Shown in pieces: positions 25,876 through 34,426 of a DNA stretch of 64,000 nucleotides; the first letter of the stretch is position 1, and the number at the start of each line of letters is the position of its first letter. The translations under genes were made by a program, and so were the position numbers. Source of the DNA: JAALLB01 sp017643495 (GTDB taxonomy: Bacteria; Pseudomonadota; Alphaproteobacteria; Rhizobiales; Rhizobiaceae). Location of the stretch: positions 1,550,001 through 1,614,000 of the forward strand of contig OZ244147.1 of the NCBI GenBank assembly GCA_965216105.1. Reading direction: 5' to 3'. The notes beneath the pieces are model-generated. The model had not been told where the DNA came from. It saw only the letters and a list, made by a program, of their open reading frames with translations, and did no database searches.

Positions 25876-26556
25876 TCAGTTGTCGGCAAGTTTGCAGAAG
25901 TGCTTCCAGGTCAGGATTTGGACCTGTCTGCCTGGTCTGACTGTATTTCGGGCAATTGCGCATCCAAGATCTTCCACGCCGATACCCCGAAACTTGCGGA
26001 AGGGACCAGTGAGCAGGGGATCAAGCCTGGGCCACAGCGCCAGGGTCAGTCCCTGCATCTTTCCATACCTGTTTTCGGGAGTAAGAATCATTGACGGGTG
26101 AAACAGACTAAGGTTTTCGAACTTGAGGGCTTTCAGGTCCTTTTCGAGTTCGCCCTTGCTGCGCAGGTAAAAGGAATTGGATTTTGCGTTTGCTGCGACC
26201 GAGGAAAGAAGCTGAAAATGTCTGACATCCGAGTTCCGGCAAGCTTTCGCGAAATCAAACACGGCAGTCCGGTCAACAGCAGTGAATTCCTTGCGTTTGA
26301 CCTTGGAAGGTTGCCCCACTCCCAGCGTGCAAATGGCCGTGTCGTGTTTGCCAATGTACTGCACGTAGCTTTCCGGGGCTTTTATGTCGATGTTGTGCTG
26401 TTCGATCCGGGGGTCCGTAATCGCTGTGAATTCATTGCGCCCAAGTAAGGTTAGCCGGTCAACCAAGTCCTCCTTTATCAATGCCTTGACGACTTGCGTG
26501 CCAACTGCACCCGTTGCCCCCATCATGACCACGGACTTCCGGTTTTCCAAAAGCAT
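25876..26556 (-). CDS. NAD(P)-binding oxidoreductase (HTATIP2/SDR-a type)
   Basis: Protein of 226 aa. The Rossmann motif is MMGATGAVGTQVVKAL, followed by LLGRNEF and a YLRSKGELEKDLK segment resembling the extended SDR Tyr-x3-Lys. Related to small atypical SDR proteins such as HTATIP2. Substrate unknown. It is upstream of queF on the same strand, 56 bp apart, and perhaps co-transcribed without a functional link. Confidence 0.75.
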   Translation of the reverse strand: MLLENRKSVVMMGATGAVGTQVVKALIKEDLVDRLTLLGRNEFTAITDPRIEQHNIDIKAPESYVQYIGKHDTAICTLGVGQPSKVKRKEFTAVDRTAVFDFAKACRNSDVRHFQLLSSVAANAKSNSFYLRSKGELEKDLKALKFENLSLFHPSMILTPENRYGKMQGLTLALWPRLDPLLTGPFRKFRGIGVEDLGCAIARNTVRPGRQVQILTWKHFCKLADN

Positions 26557-26648
26557 GCTCCCGGGACAAGTTTCGACTCAGACAAGCACCATCCTGACAT
26601 GATGCGGCAATGTTTGCAGCCATCATGAAGATGAACCAATTTCGGGAG

Positions 26649-27617
26649 CTACATTTCCAGTATGATTTTTGGCATGGCAATGCCGTTGTGAATGTCCTCA
26701 AATCCCCGACCGCCTTCGGACAAGGGGCGGATTTCAGTCCAGCCATCGCGATTGATCTTGCCCTGTGCGAGCAGGTCCAGAGCTGACTGGAACTCGGCAT
26801 TTGTATAGCAATAGGTACCCGTGAAGGTAATTTCCTGCAGGGTGAGGCGGCGTGTATCAAGCCCTTCTTCATTGTCTTGCAACCCGACATGAACAATCGT
26901 TCCGCCGGGTTCCACAGCAGCGCTGATGGCAGCCCTGGTTCTGCCTGAACCCACGCAATCAATAATCACGGGAACATTTGGCAAGGATGATTCTGCAGGA
27001 TTGATAACCGGGACTTCGGCAACTTTTTCAACGGTTTTTGCCCTGGCGGAATTCATTTCCGCTACCGTCACCTGACTGACACCCCGCACTTTCAGAACCA
27101 TTGCTGTCAGCAAACCGATTGCACCGCCACCGATTACAAGCACGTACTTTGGTGTTCCTGTCTTCAAGGCCAGGTTAACAGCATGCACACAGACTGCTAG
27201 CGGTTCGGCAAGCGCGGCCACATCGAATGCAAGGTGATCGGGCAGGGGGTAAAGGTTTTCCTCGCTTATGGCGACAGACGAAGCAAACGCGCCGGGTACG
27301 CGCATACCTATCAATTCCCTTTCTGGGCAAAGATGCTCGCTTCCTTTTGAGCAATACTCGCATTTGCCACAGGTCATTAGCGGATTGAGGGCAACCCGTT
27401 TGCCTGCATGTTTTCCGGAACGGGCGATGCCAACTGCTTCATGGCCGAGTATCAATGGAGGAACCCGCCTTGCATCGTGGCCGTGCCAGGCATGCATGTC
27501 TGAACCGCAGATGCCGCAATGTGAAACATCTATGATGATCTCATCTTTTTCTGGTGACGGTGGAGATTCGTCGCGAAATTCAGTCTGCATAGTGCCGGTA
27601 TAGACGAGGGCTTTCAT
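26649..27617 (-). CDS. zinc-dependent MDR alcohol dehydrogenase (HpsP-like candidate)
   Basis: Protein of 322 aa. It has the catalytic zinc site (HCGICGSDMHAW and GHEAVG), the structural zinc lobe with four Cys (CGKCEYCSKGSEHLC) and the NAD fold VIGGGAIGLL. It belongs to the sorbitol/threonine dehydrogenase branch. The start overlaps the SDR stop by ATGA. In DHPS clusters two extra dehydrogenases, an SDR and an alcohol dehydrogenase, interconvert DHPS enantiomers; this gene fits that place. Assignment is by context. Confidence 0.75.
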   Translation of the reverse strand: MKALVYTGTMQTEFRDESPPSPEKDEIIIDVSHCGICGSDMHAWHGHDARRVPPLILGHEAVGIARSGKHAGKRVALNPLMTCGKCEYCSKGSEHLCPERELIGMRVPGAFASSVAISEENLYPLPDHLAFDVAALAEPLAVCVHAVNLALKTGTPKYVLVIGGGAIGLLTAMVLKVRGVSQVTVAEMNSARAKTVEKVAEVPVINPAESSLPNVPVIIDCVGSGRTRAAISAAVEPGGTIVHVGLQDNEEGLDTRRLTLQEITFTGTYCYTNAEFQSALDLLAQGKINRDGWTEIRPLSEGGRGFEDIHNGIAMPKIILEM

Positions 27618-28363
27618 TTGGCGGTGTATCCTCCGTCTACCGGCAGGATTTGCCCGGTCACATAGCGGGAAGCTTCGGAAGCCAGAAAAACTGCCGGGCC
27701 AGCAAGGTCAGAAAGCTCACCGTTCCTGCCGGTGCAGGTCATGGAGGCATGCTTTGCCGCCAGCTTCTCATCGGCAAATACGGGCCCGGTCAGTTCTGTA
27801 GGGAAAAAACCCGGCTGTATGGCATTGGCATTGATGCCATCGCCAGACCATGCTTCCGCCATGGCTCTGGTGAGTTGGGCAATGCCACCCTTTGACGCCC
27901 CATATGCGATCCCGTTCTGGAAGGCCCGGCTGGATTGAAGTGACGCAATGTTGATGATCCTTCCCCAGCCCTGGGTTTTCATGTGCGGTACAAACATCCG
28001 GGCAAGGAAAAAGGGGACATTGAGGTTGAGGTGGATTGTTTGCTGCCAAACATCATGTGTTACTTCGTCGGCATGCTTTCGGGGATTCAGCCCGGCCGCG
28101 TTGACTATGATGTCCGGGGAAACACCTGCGTTCTCGCAAGCTTCATGAACAGCGGCACAGGCCGTGTCATTCATAAGGTCAACAGGGACCGGAAGGCCGC
28201 TCCGGCCGTTCAGGGATTCAAGCAGAAGCTTCTCGCGCCGCCCGACAAGAACAAGTGAGGCCCCGGCATCGGAAAGTGCATGCGCTATGGTCTGACCAAT
28301 GCCGGAGCCGCCCCCGGTTACCAGGGCGGTCCTTCCTTCAAGCGAGAAAAGCTTGCTTGTCAT
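27614..28363 (-). CDS. short-chain dehydrogenase/reductase (HpsO-like candidate)
   Basis: Protein of 249 aa, classical SDR: cofactor motif TGGGSGIG, NAAG, catalytic Ser in NIASLQSS and Tyr-x3-Lys in YGASKGG. The ATG at 28363 comes one base after the hpsN-like stop, so the two are co-translated. Gene order (HisD-like, SDR, MDR) resembles sulfopropanediol catabolic operons. The substrate is inferred, not seen. Confidence 0.8.
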   Translation of the reverse strand: MTSKLFSLEGRTALVTGGGSGIGQTIAHALSDAGASLVLVGRREKLLLESLNGRSGLPVPVDLMNDTACAAVHEACENAGVSPDIIVNAAGLNPRKHADEVTHDVWQQTIHLNLNVPFFLARMFVPHMKTQGWGRIINIASLQSSRAFQNGIAYGASKGGIAQLTRAMAEAWSGDGINANAIQPGFFPTELTGPVFADEKLAAKHASMTCTGRNGELSDLAGPAVFLASEASRYVTGQILPVDGGYTAK

Positions 28364-28364
28364 G

Positions 28365-29669
28365 TCACTCCAGGCCCAGGTCGAAGTTTTCACCTTCAAA
28401 ATATTTCCGCAGCCTGGCATCACCGGCACGGGCATGTCCTTCCATGCCTTCCAGGCGTGAAATGCGTGCTGCAGCTACCCCGACCTCGCGGTTTGCCTCT
28501 TTTGTCATGCGCTGTGTGGTTACGACTTTCATGAACTTGTGAACGGAAAGGCCGCCAGTGTAGTGAGCCGCACCCTTGGTTGGGAGAATGTGGTTTGTTC
28601 CCGAACATTTGTCGCCATATGTGACGGTTGTTTCCTCTCCAACAAACAGGGAGCCGTAAGACTTGAGGCGCTCCTGGTACCAGTCGTTGTCTGCCGTTTG
28701 AAGCTCAAGGTGTTCGGAGGCGTATCGGTCCGAAACCTCGCACAATTCTTCACGCGTATCGCAAAGAATGACTTCGCCATAGTCTTGCCAGGCAGCGGTT
28801 GCGGCATTTCTGGCTGTTTCAGGCAATGCCTTTATCAAACCATCCATCTTGGCCATGACGGCCTCTGCAAGTTCGTTGCTGTCAGTAAACAGCCAGGCAG
28901 GGGAATCAAAGCCATGTTCAGCTTGTGAAACAAGGTCTTCTGCCACAATCTGCGCATCTGCAGTCTTGTCTGCGATAATGCCGATTTCAGTTGGCCCGGC
29001 AAACATGTCGATGCCGACACGACCATACAGCATGCGTTTTGCCTCAGCGACAAACCGGTTGCCCGGCCCGGCAAGAAAGTTTGCCGGTTTACCCGTGAAG
29101 AGGCCGAACGTCATGGCAGCAATTCCCTGAACACCTCCAAGTGCGAGAATGTGGTCTGCCCCGCAAAGATTCATTGTATAAAGGATTGCCGGGTTGATGC
29201 CCTCGCCCGGTTTGGGGGCAGAGCAGGCAACAACATTTTCCACACCAGCCACTTTTGCAGTGCCGACAGACATGATTGCCGAAGCCACGTGTGCGTAACG
29301 GCCACCGGGAACATAACATCCGGCGGTGACCATCGGGATCAGTTTCTGGCCAGCCCAGAGACCGGGTGAAAGTTCTGTTTCAAATTCCTTTATCGAGGCT
29401 TTTTGGGCCTCAGCGAATTTTCTTACTCTTTCATAGGCGAACTGAATGTCATCCTTGAGCTTTTGTGGGACCTTGGCGCCGGCAACCTCAATCTCTTCGG
29501 GCGTAACAACTATATTGCCTGTGTAGTTGTCGAGTTTTTCGCCATAGGCCCTGGCTACCTCCTCGCCACCGTTTTCGATTTCCGAAAGCATTTCGGAGAC
29601 GATTTTTCGGGTTTCATCTTCGCCGGTAGCGGGGGTTTTGGTTGCTTTTTTCAGATAACTGATTGCCAT
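28365..29669 (-). CDS. hpsN: histidinol dehydrogenase-family enzyme, probable sulfopropanediol 3-dehydrogenase
   Basis: Protein of 434 aa; the ATG at 29669 follows GGGAGGAAATC. The HisD fold keeps the zinc ligands Gln249, His252, Asp353 and His412 and the catalytic Glu319-His320 pair. No histidine genes are near. Two dehydrogenases, a TRAP transporter and a sulfite-type exporter are, which points to HpsN, oxidising (R)-2,3-dihydroxypropane-1-sulfonate to sulfolactate with NAD. Another polyol substrate of the wider HisD-like family remains possible. The enzymes that cleave sulfolactate (SuyAB) are not in the window. Confidence 0.72.
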   Translation of the reverse strand: MAISYLKKATKTPATGEDETRKIVSEMLSEIENGGEEVARAYGEKLDNYTGNIVVTPEEIEVAGAKVPQKLKDDIQFAYERVRKFAEAQKASIKEFETELSPGLWAGQKLIPMVTAGCYVPGGRYAHVASAIMSVGTAKVAGVENVVACSAPKPGEGINPAILYTMNLCGADHILALGGVQGIAAMTFGLFTGKPANFLAGPGNRFVAEAKRMLYGRVGIDMFAGPTEIGIIADKTADAQIVAEDLVSQAEHGFDSPAWLFTDSNELAEAVMAKMDGLIKALPETARNAATAAWQDYGEVILCDTREELCEVSDRYASEHLELQTADNDWYQERLKSYGSLFVGEETTVTYGDKCSGTNHILPTKGAAHYTGGLSVHKFMKVVTTQRMTKEANREVGVAAARISRLEGMEGHARAGDARLRKYFEGENFDLGLE

Positions 29670-29879
29670 GATTTCCTCCCGGAACAAATTTCTGCACTTT
29701 AGCAGCTAAGCCTTTTCGAAAAAGACTGCAAGTTGTTAAGTTACTGAAATACTATATATTTTTTGTATTACGGCTAAAGTTTTTCTTTTGTTTTTCGAGT
29801 TTTTCTAAAGTTTGTGAATACTTTTCGTTCTGTTGCCAACTTCCATGCCAGCACGCATTTCGTTCACTGGATTATACCA

Positions 29880-29919
29880 AAATATGCCCTGATCCCGGAT
29901 CCGGAATCAGGGCATATTT
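29880..29919 (-). terminator. terminator after the TRAP permease gene
   Basis: A perfect 14-bp stem (AAATATGCCCTGAT at 29880-29893 with its complement at 29906-29919) has a loop that itself contains CCGGATCCGG. On the minus strand it is followed by TTTTGG. It lies downstream of the TRAP permease and separates it from hpsN, which then needs its own promoter in 29670-29879. Confidence 0.8.
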
Positions 29920-29944
29920 GTTAGTCATGAGCCATGTTCTATCC

Positions 29945-32341
29945 TTACGGTTGACCAATGGTCACGTAGGAGAAAAAGCCTTCCGAGCCTCCGGCAGAAA
30001 GATAGTCCGGCAGCCAAAGGGCAAAGCCCGGGAACATGAAGATGAGAATCAGTCCAATCATCTGGATTACCATGAACTGCATCATTCCGAGATAGATGTC
30101 CTTCAGGTCCCATTCGGGGACAACGCCTTTCAGGAAGTATGCAGAAAGCGCAACTGGTGGCGACAACCATGCAGTTTGCAGGTTTACTGCCACGAGAATT
30201 GCAAACCAGGTCAGATTGATCTGCAAATCCGTCAGCAGCGGGACCAGGATAGGTACAATGATCACGACGATCGGCACCCATTCAAGCGGCCATCCCAGCA
30301 GAAATACCAGTGCCATGATGAAAATCAGCATGGTAACCGCCGAGAGTTCATAGGACAGCAGGAGTTCGGTCAGGAATTTTGGTGTTCCCAGGTTGGAGAA
30401 GACGCCGCCAAAGAAGTTTGATGCAGCTACAAGGAACATGATCAGGACCGTGATTTCCAGGGTCTTGATCATGGCATCATAGAAACCGGCTATGGAAAAT
30501 TTCCGGTACCCGATGGATAGCAAGAGTGCGCCGAATGCACCACAGGCAGCAGCCTCCGAAGGCGTTGCCCAGCCGGCAAGAATTGAGCCGAGTGCGAATG
30601 CTATGAGGATTGTCGGTGGCACCAGCCCCATAAAGAATTCGTACCACAGATCCGAGAGGTAGAATCCGCCAGGCTGCACATCACGCATTACCTTGTAGAC
30701 ACCAAACATGATGCCCAGCCAGAGAAGCGGTATGATGAAACCATCCAGAGGGAACAGGTTGAAGCCGGAATTGGTGCCAACGAACATCAACCAGACGAGA
30801 ACGGCAATGGAGCCGAGTACAGCAATGACTTCGAGGATGTAGTAGGGCGAGGTTTCCGGCTGTTCTTCCTTTGGAAGGATCGGACCAAGGCTCGGGTCAA
30901 GCAGACAGCGTCCTACCGAATAAACAATATACAGGAAAGCCAGCAATACACCCGGAATAATAGCCGCCTGGAAAAGCGTGATGACATCAATTTCGAGAAC
31001 CGGTCCCATCACAATCAGCATGATTGACGGGGGGATGAGAATGCCGAGCGTGCCACCGGCTGTGATTGTTCCGGCTGCCAGCCGAACGTCATAACCGGAC
31101 CGGTTCATCGTTCGTGCTGCCATGATGCCCAGAATTGTTACTGATGCCCCGACAATTCCCGTGGCAGCGGCAAAGATGGTGGAGACGAAAAGAACTGCAA
31201 TGAACAGGGCACCCCTTGTCCGTGACATCATCATCTGGATGGCGTTGAAGAGGCGCTCCATCAATCCCGCCTGTTCCATCATGATGCCCATAAAGATGAA
31301 CAATGGAACAGCAACAAGTTGAGTGCTCAACATGTCGGTATTGACTTTCAGCGTCAGCAGGTAGGCAGTGAGGTCGAAATTTGTGCCCCACGAACCAAAC
31401 ACAAACGCAAGGAAAATCAGCGTGAAGGAAATCGGGAATCCGATAAAGATCGAAAACAGCATCACGGCAAGCATGATCAACCCGATGGTCGGGCGCGAGA
31501 AATCCAGGAAGCTGAATGCATCGCCCAAACCGTCCAGTGTGCTGTCTATGCCGATTATCAGCGATTGCCACAGGGTAGGGTCTTCCACACGGCGTACAGA
31601 GCGGTAGAGATCATCCTGGAAGAAGGCCAGATAGAAGACAACAGCCAGAACGATGAAGTAGGGAACAAGGATCTTGACGAACCTAGCTTCGCGCTCCTTG
31701 CCCATCTGGTGGAAACACCGGAAAAGTTCGGGGAAACCTTGCAGGAACAGCAAGAATGCACCGACCGGCATGGCAGTACGCGCCGGCCACAATATGGGGG
31801 CCCAGGTTGAGTCGCCTGCTTGCTCGCCGCTTTGGAATGCTGACCACCAGAAGTCAAAGGCTGACCAGAAGAAGAACAGCATGGCTGGGAAATAGAAGGC
31901 CAGATACAGCGTTGCGTCGACTGTTGCCTGTGTTTTTGGAGTCCAGCTCCGGTATAGAAAGTCGGCGCGGATATGCACGCCGCGCATCAGGGCATAAGCA
32001 GCAGCGGTCATGAACAAGACACCGCCGAGCATCCGGGAAATGTCAAATGCCCACAATGTGGGACCAAGTCCTATCGCGCGGGCAGTGTCGCCCATGTCAT
32101 AGCTCACAAGTACGGCGAATGCCTTGCGGGACACTACTTCAAAGACCATCACAAAGATGAGCGGAATAAGCAGGAGGCAGATGATGCGTCCTACCCAGTT
32201 GTTCAACACATCAATGGCTGCAGTGATCGGTCGCTGCCATGCTGTCATGTCTTCAGGTGTTTGGCCCGGAGCTTCCGCGCGGCGTTCGGCGATTGACTCG
32301 TCCGTTATGTCCAGCTTGTCCGAAACCTGCTCTTCAGCCAT
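29945..32341 (-). CDS. TRAP transporter, fused small (DctQ) and large (DctM) permease
   Basis: Protein of 798 aa, start ATG 32341 after GGGGAG. Residues about 45-235 form the four-helix DctQ domain, a linker with further helices follows to about 300, and about 300-790 is the DctM domain (FIGFPISFTLIFLAFVFGSWG, GILIPPSIMLIVMG, GWATPSEAAACGA). With the binding protein at 32485 it makes a Na+-driven high-affinity importer in the inner membrane. DHPS clusters use a TRAP system (HpsKLM). Fusion of the two permease parts occurs in many TRAP systems. Binding protein and permease are separated by a hairpin. Confidence 0.92.
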   Translation of the reverse strand: MAEEQVSDKLDITDESIAERRAEAPGQTPEDMTAWQRPITAAIDVLNNWVGRIICLLLIPLIFVMVFEVVSRKAFAVLVSYDMGDTARAIGLGPTLWAFDISRMLGGVLFMTAAAYALMRGVHIRADFLYRSWTPKTQATVDATLYLAFYFPAMLFFFWSAFDFWWSAFQSGEQAGDSTWAPILWPARTAMPVGAFLLFLQGFPELFRCFHQMGKEREARFVKILVPYFIVLAVVFYLAFFQDDLYRSVRRVEDPTLWQSLIIGIDSTLDGLGDAFSFLDFSRPTIGLIMLAVMLFSIFIGFPISFTLIFLAFVFGSWGTNFDLTAYLLTLKVNTDMLSTQLVAVPLFIFMGIMMEQAGLMERLFNAIQMMMSRTRGALFIAVLFVSTIFAAATGIVGASVTILGIMAARTMNRSGYDVRLAAGTITAGGTLGILIPPSIMLIVMGPVLEIDVITLFQAAIIPGVLLAFLYIVYSVGRCLLDPSLGPILPKEEQPETSPYYILEVIAVLGSIAVLVWLMFVGTNSGFNLFPLDGFIIPLLWLGIMFGVYKVMRDVQPGGFYLSDLWYEFFMGLVPPTILIAFALGSILAGWATPSEAAACGAFGALLLSIGYRKFSIAGFYDAMIKTLEITVLIMFLVAASNFFGGVFSNLGTPKFLTELLLSYELSAVTMLIFIMALVFLLGWPLEWVPIVVIIVPILVPLLTDLQINLTWFAILVAVNLQTAWLSPPVALSAYFLKGVVPEWDLKDIYLGMMQFMVIQMIGLILIFMFPGFALWLPDYLSAGGSEGFFSYVTIGQP

Positions 32342-32444
32342 GATGTATCTCCCCAAAATCCCGCAATAACATCCTCATTGAGCGTAACCGGAGTCAACCC
32401 GGTGAACGGTCGATGGGGAAATCATGTGCATATTTGTACGCACA

Positions 32445-32470
32445 ATGGCGGAAACCGGAGTTCCCGCCAT
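32445..32470 (-). terminator. intercistronic hairpin between the TRAP binding-protein and permease genes
   Basis: ATGGCGG and CCGCCAT form a 7-bp stem, with partial pairing in the 12-nt loop. It lies between the binding-protein stop (32485) and the permease start (32341). Such hairpins stabilise the upstream mRNA or attenuate read-through, giving more binding protein than permease. Confidence 0.55.
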
Positions 32471-32484
32471 CTGCAACAGTCTTA

Positions 32485-33597
32485 TTATTTCTTGGCGACA
32501 GAGTCGGCAAATGCCTTGCCAAGTGAAGCATTTGAAGCCTGTGCACCGGCCCAGAACGGAACTGCAATCGCTGCAAAGTCTTTCTGTGACTGCCAAACCT
32601 TTGCGAAGAACTCGTTTTCCGACGCGCTCTTCTCGAGTGCTGCGTTTGCAGCATTCATGTAGGCAGGGAAGTAGTCTGCCGGCGTATCATGCAGGATGAC
32701 GCCATGGTTTTCCGTCAGGTCCTTCAGTGCCTTGCCGTTTTCATAGATACGGTAAGAAATGGCCTTTGAAAGAGAAGCATTTGCTGCCACTTCAATTGCC
32801 TTTTTCTGAAGGTCGGTCATGTCCTCATATATATCGCCATTGATATACAGGTCTGCGTTAACAACGACCTGGTGGAGACCCTGAAGGTAGTAGTGCTTGA
32901 GTACTTTCTGGAAACCGAACACTGAGTCAGGTTTCGGACAGCACCACTCGGCTGCGTCGATGGTTCCGTTCTGCAAGGCCGGAAGAATGTCTCCGCCGCC
33001 CATGGCAACAGATGCAACACCAATGTCCTTGTAGGTCTGGCCCGGAATGCCGGGCGGTGTGCGGAACCGGTACTTGCGGAAATCATCCATGGATGTGATC
33101 GGCTCCTTGAACCAGCCAAGCGCTTCCGGCCCGACAGGCTGCAGCATGAAACCCTTGATGTTCACGCCCATCTCGTCCCAAAGCTGGTCATAGAGTTCGC
33201 GACCACCGCCATACTGGAACCATGAGAGGAATGCGATGTTGTCGATGCCGACACCAGCTCCTGCCACAGGAGAACCGAACAGCATGGCTGCCGGGTGCTT
33301 GCCTGACCAGTAGTGCGTCCAGGCAAAGCCTGCTTCGACGAGACCTTTGTCAACCGCATCAAGAATGTTGTTCTTTTCTGCGACTGCACCGTCTGGCAGT
33401 ACCTCGAACTTGATTTCACCATTGGTCAGATCACTGACATCCTTGGCAAAATCATTGAGCATGAACACTTCGTCCGCCTTTGCAGGAAGCACGGACTGAA
33501 TGCGGATAACCGTTTCGGCATATGCCGCAGAAGCGGTGATCGAAAGTGCCACCGCAGAACCTGCAAAGAGTTTTGCAGTCTTCGATAGAATAGACAT
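32485..33597 (-). CDS. TRAP transporter solute-binding protein (DctP family)
   Basis: Protein of 370 aa with a Sec signal peptide (residues 1-26, cleavage after AYA). The ATG at 33597 follows GGGAGGAAATCC, the same leader as hpsN. The DctP fold is evident; GISGQTY-type segments and KYRFRTPPGIPGQTYKDIG contain the Arg that normally binds a carboxylate or sulfonate. WCCPKPD is a distinctive Cys pair. It captures the substrate in the periplasm for the fused permease. Confidence 0.9.
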   Translation of the reverse strand: MSILSKTAKLFAGSAVALSITASAAYAETVIRIQSVLPAKADEVFMLNDFAKDVSDLTNGEIKFEVLPDGAVAEKNNILDAVDKGLVEAGFAWTHYWSGKHPAAMLFGSPVAGAGVGIDNIAFLSWFQYGGGRELYDQLWDEMGVNIKGFMLQPVGPEALGWFKEPITSMDDFRKYRFRTPPGIPGQTYKDIGVASVAMGGGDILPALQNGTIDAAEWCCPKPDSVFGFQKVLKHYYLQGLHQVVVNADLYINGDIYEDMTDLQKKAIEVAANASLSKAISYRIYENGKALKDLTENHGVILHDTPADYFPAYMNAANAALEKSASENEFFAKVWQSQKDFAAIAVPFWAGAQASNASLGKAFADSVAKK

Positions 33598-33763
33598 GGA
33601 TTTCCTCCCTTCTGTCTTCTCCTCCTTCGACAAATGAATGTGACGGCATCGCAATTCCCCCTCGAAGGTGTGGGGACGATGGCTGTCCATCACAATTTTC
33701 CTGTGAGGCCTGGGCCTCAACCGTGCATCTACTGCATACATGCTGCATGCAGATGCAAATCCT

Positions 33764-34426
33764 CTATGATGCTCCGGGTATTCCTCCTGTTCCGCCAAGG
33801 TAGGCAAGAATGCCTCTTTGCGGATCGAATATCCCTTTGTAGAGCATTTCGGCTGATACATAGACCAGCACGACCAGACCGAGCCATGAAATCCATGGAT
33901 AACGGGTCAACAGCTTCATGATCATGGTAGCGAAACAGGCCATGGCAATGATCGCAATCGCCAGTCCGACAACCAGTTTGGTAGAATCGCCATCGGCAAT
34001 TGCTGCAACGGCAAGCACATTGTCGATGGACATGGAAACGTCAGCGAGTGTGATTGTCCACAATGCAGAGCCCAGGCTTCGCCGGGGAGGGCCCGTGTAG
34101 CCTTCACCGGGATTGCCCGCGGCCTCCAGCGCTTCTTCGGCTTCCCGGTCAACATTGTCCCGGATTTCCTGGTAAAGCTTCCAGCAAACCCAGAACAAAA
34201 GCAGAGAGCCAACCAGCAAGAGGCCCGGAATGCCCAGCAGCTTGGTTGCAACCAGTGCGAAGATCACACGCAGCACGGCAGCAACCACCATTCCGAACAG
34301 TATGGCCTTCTTGCGCAACTCAGGTGCCAGTCCGGCAGCCGCCATTCCAATGATCAGCGCATTGTCGCCTGACAGGACAATGTCAGCCACTATGATCTTG
34401 AAATAGTCGGCAAACAGGTCAAACAT
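33764..34426 (-). CDS. TerC-family integral membrane protein (YjbE-like)
   Basis: Protein of 220 aa with about seven membrane helices. It has the TerC signatures VADIVLSGDNALIIGMA near the N-terminus and LADVSMSIDNVLAVAAIA in the middle, each with the Asp-Asn pair implicated in metal binding. The start overlaps the GMC oxidoreductase stop (TGATG), so they are translated together. TerC/Alx members export Mn2+ or confer tellurite resistance. Its link to the catabolic genes is unclear. Confidence 0.88.
   Translation of the reverse strand: MFDLFADYFKIIVADIVLSGDNALIIGMAAAGLAPELRKKAILFGMVVAAVLRVIFALVATKLLGIPGLLLVGSLLLFWVCWKLYQEIRDNVDREAEEALEAAGNPGEGYTGPPRRSLGSALWTITLADVSMSIDNVLAVAAIADGDSTKLVVGLAIAIIAMACFATMIMKLLTRYPWISWLGLVVLVYVSAEMLYKGIFDPQRGILAYLGGTGGIPGAS

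Noticed and set aside
28365..29669. Histidine biosynthesis gene hisD
   Set aside because: The fold and zinc ligands match HisD, but neighbours are catabolic dehydrogenases and a TRAP transporter, with no his gene nearby. A catabolic paralogue is more likely.
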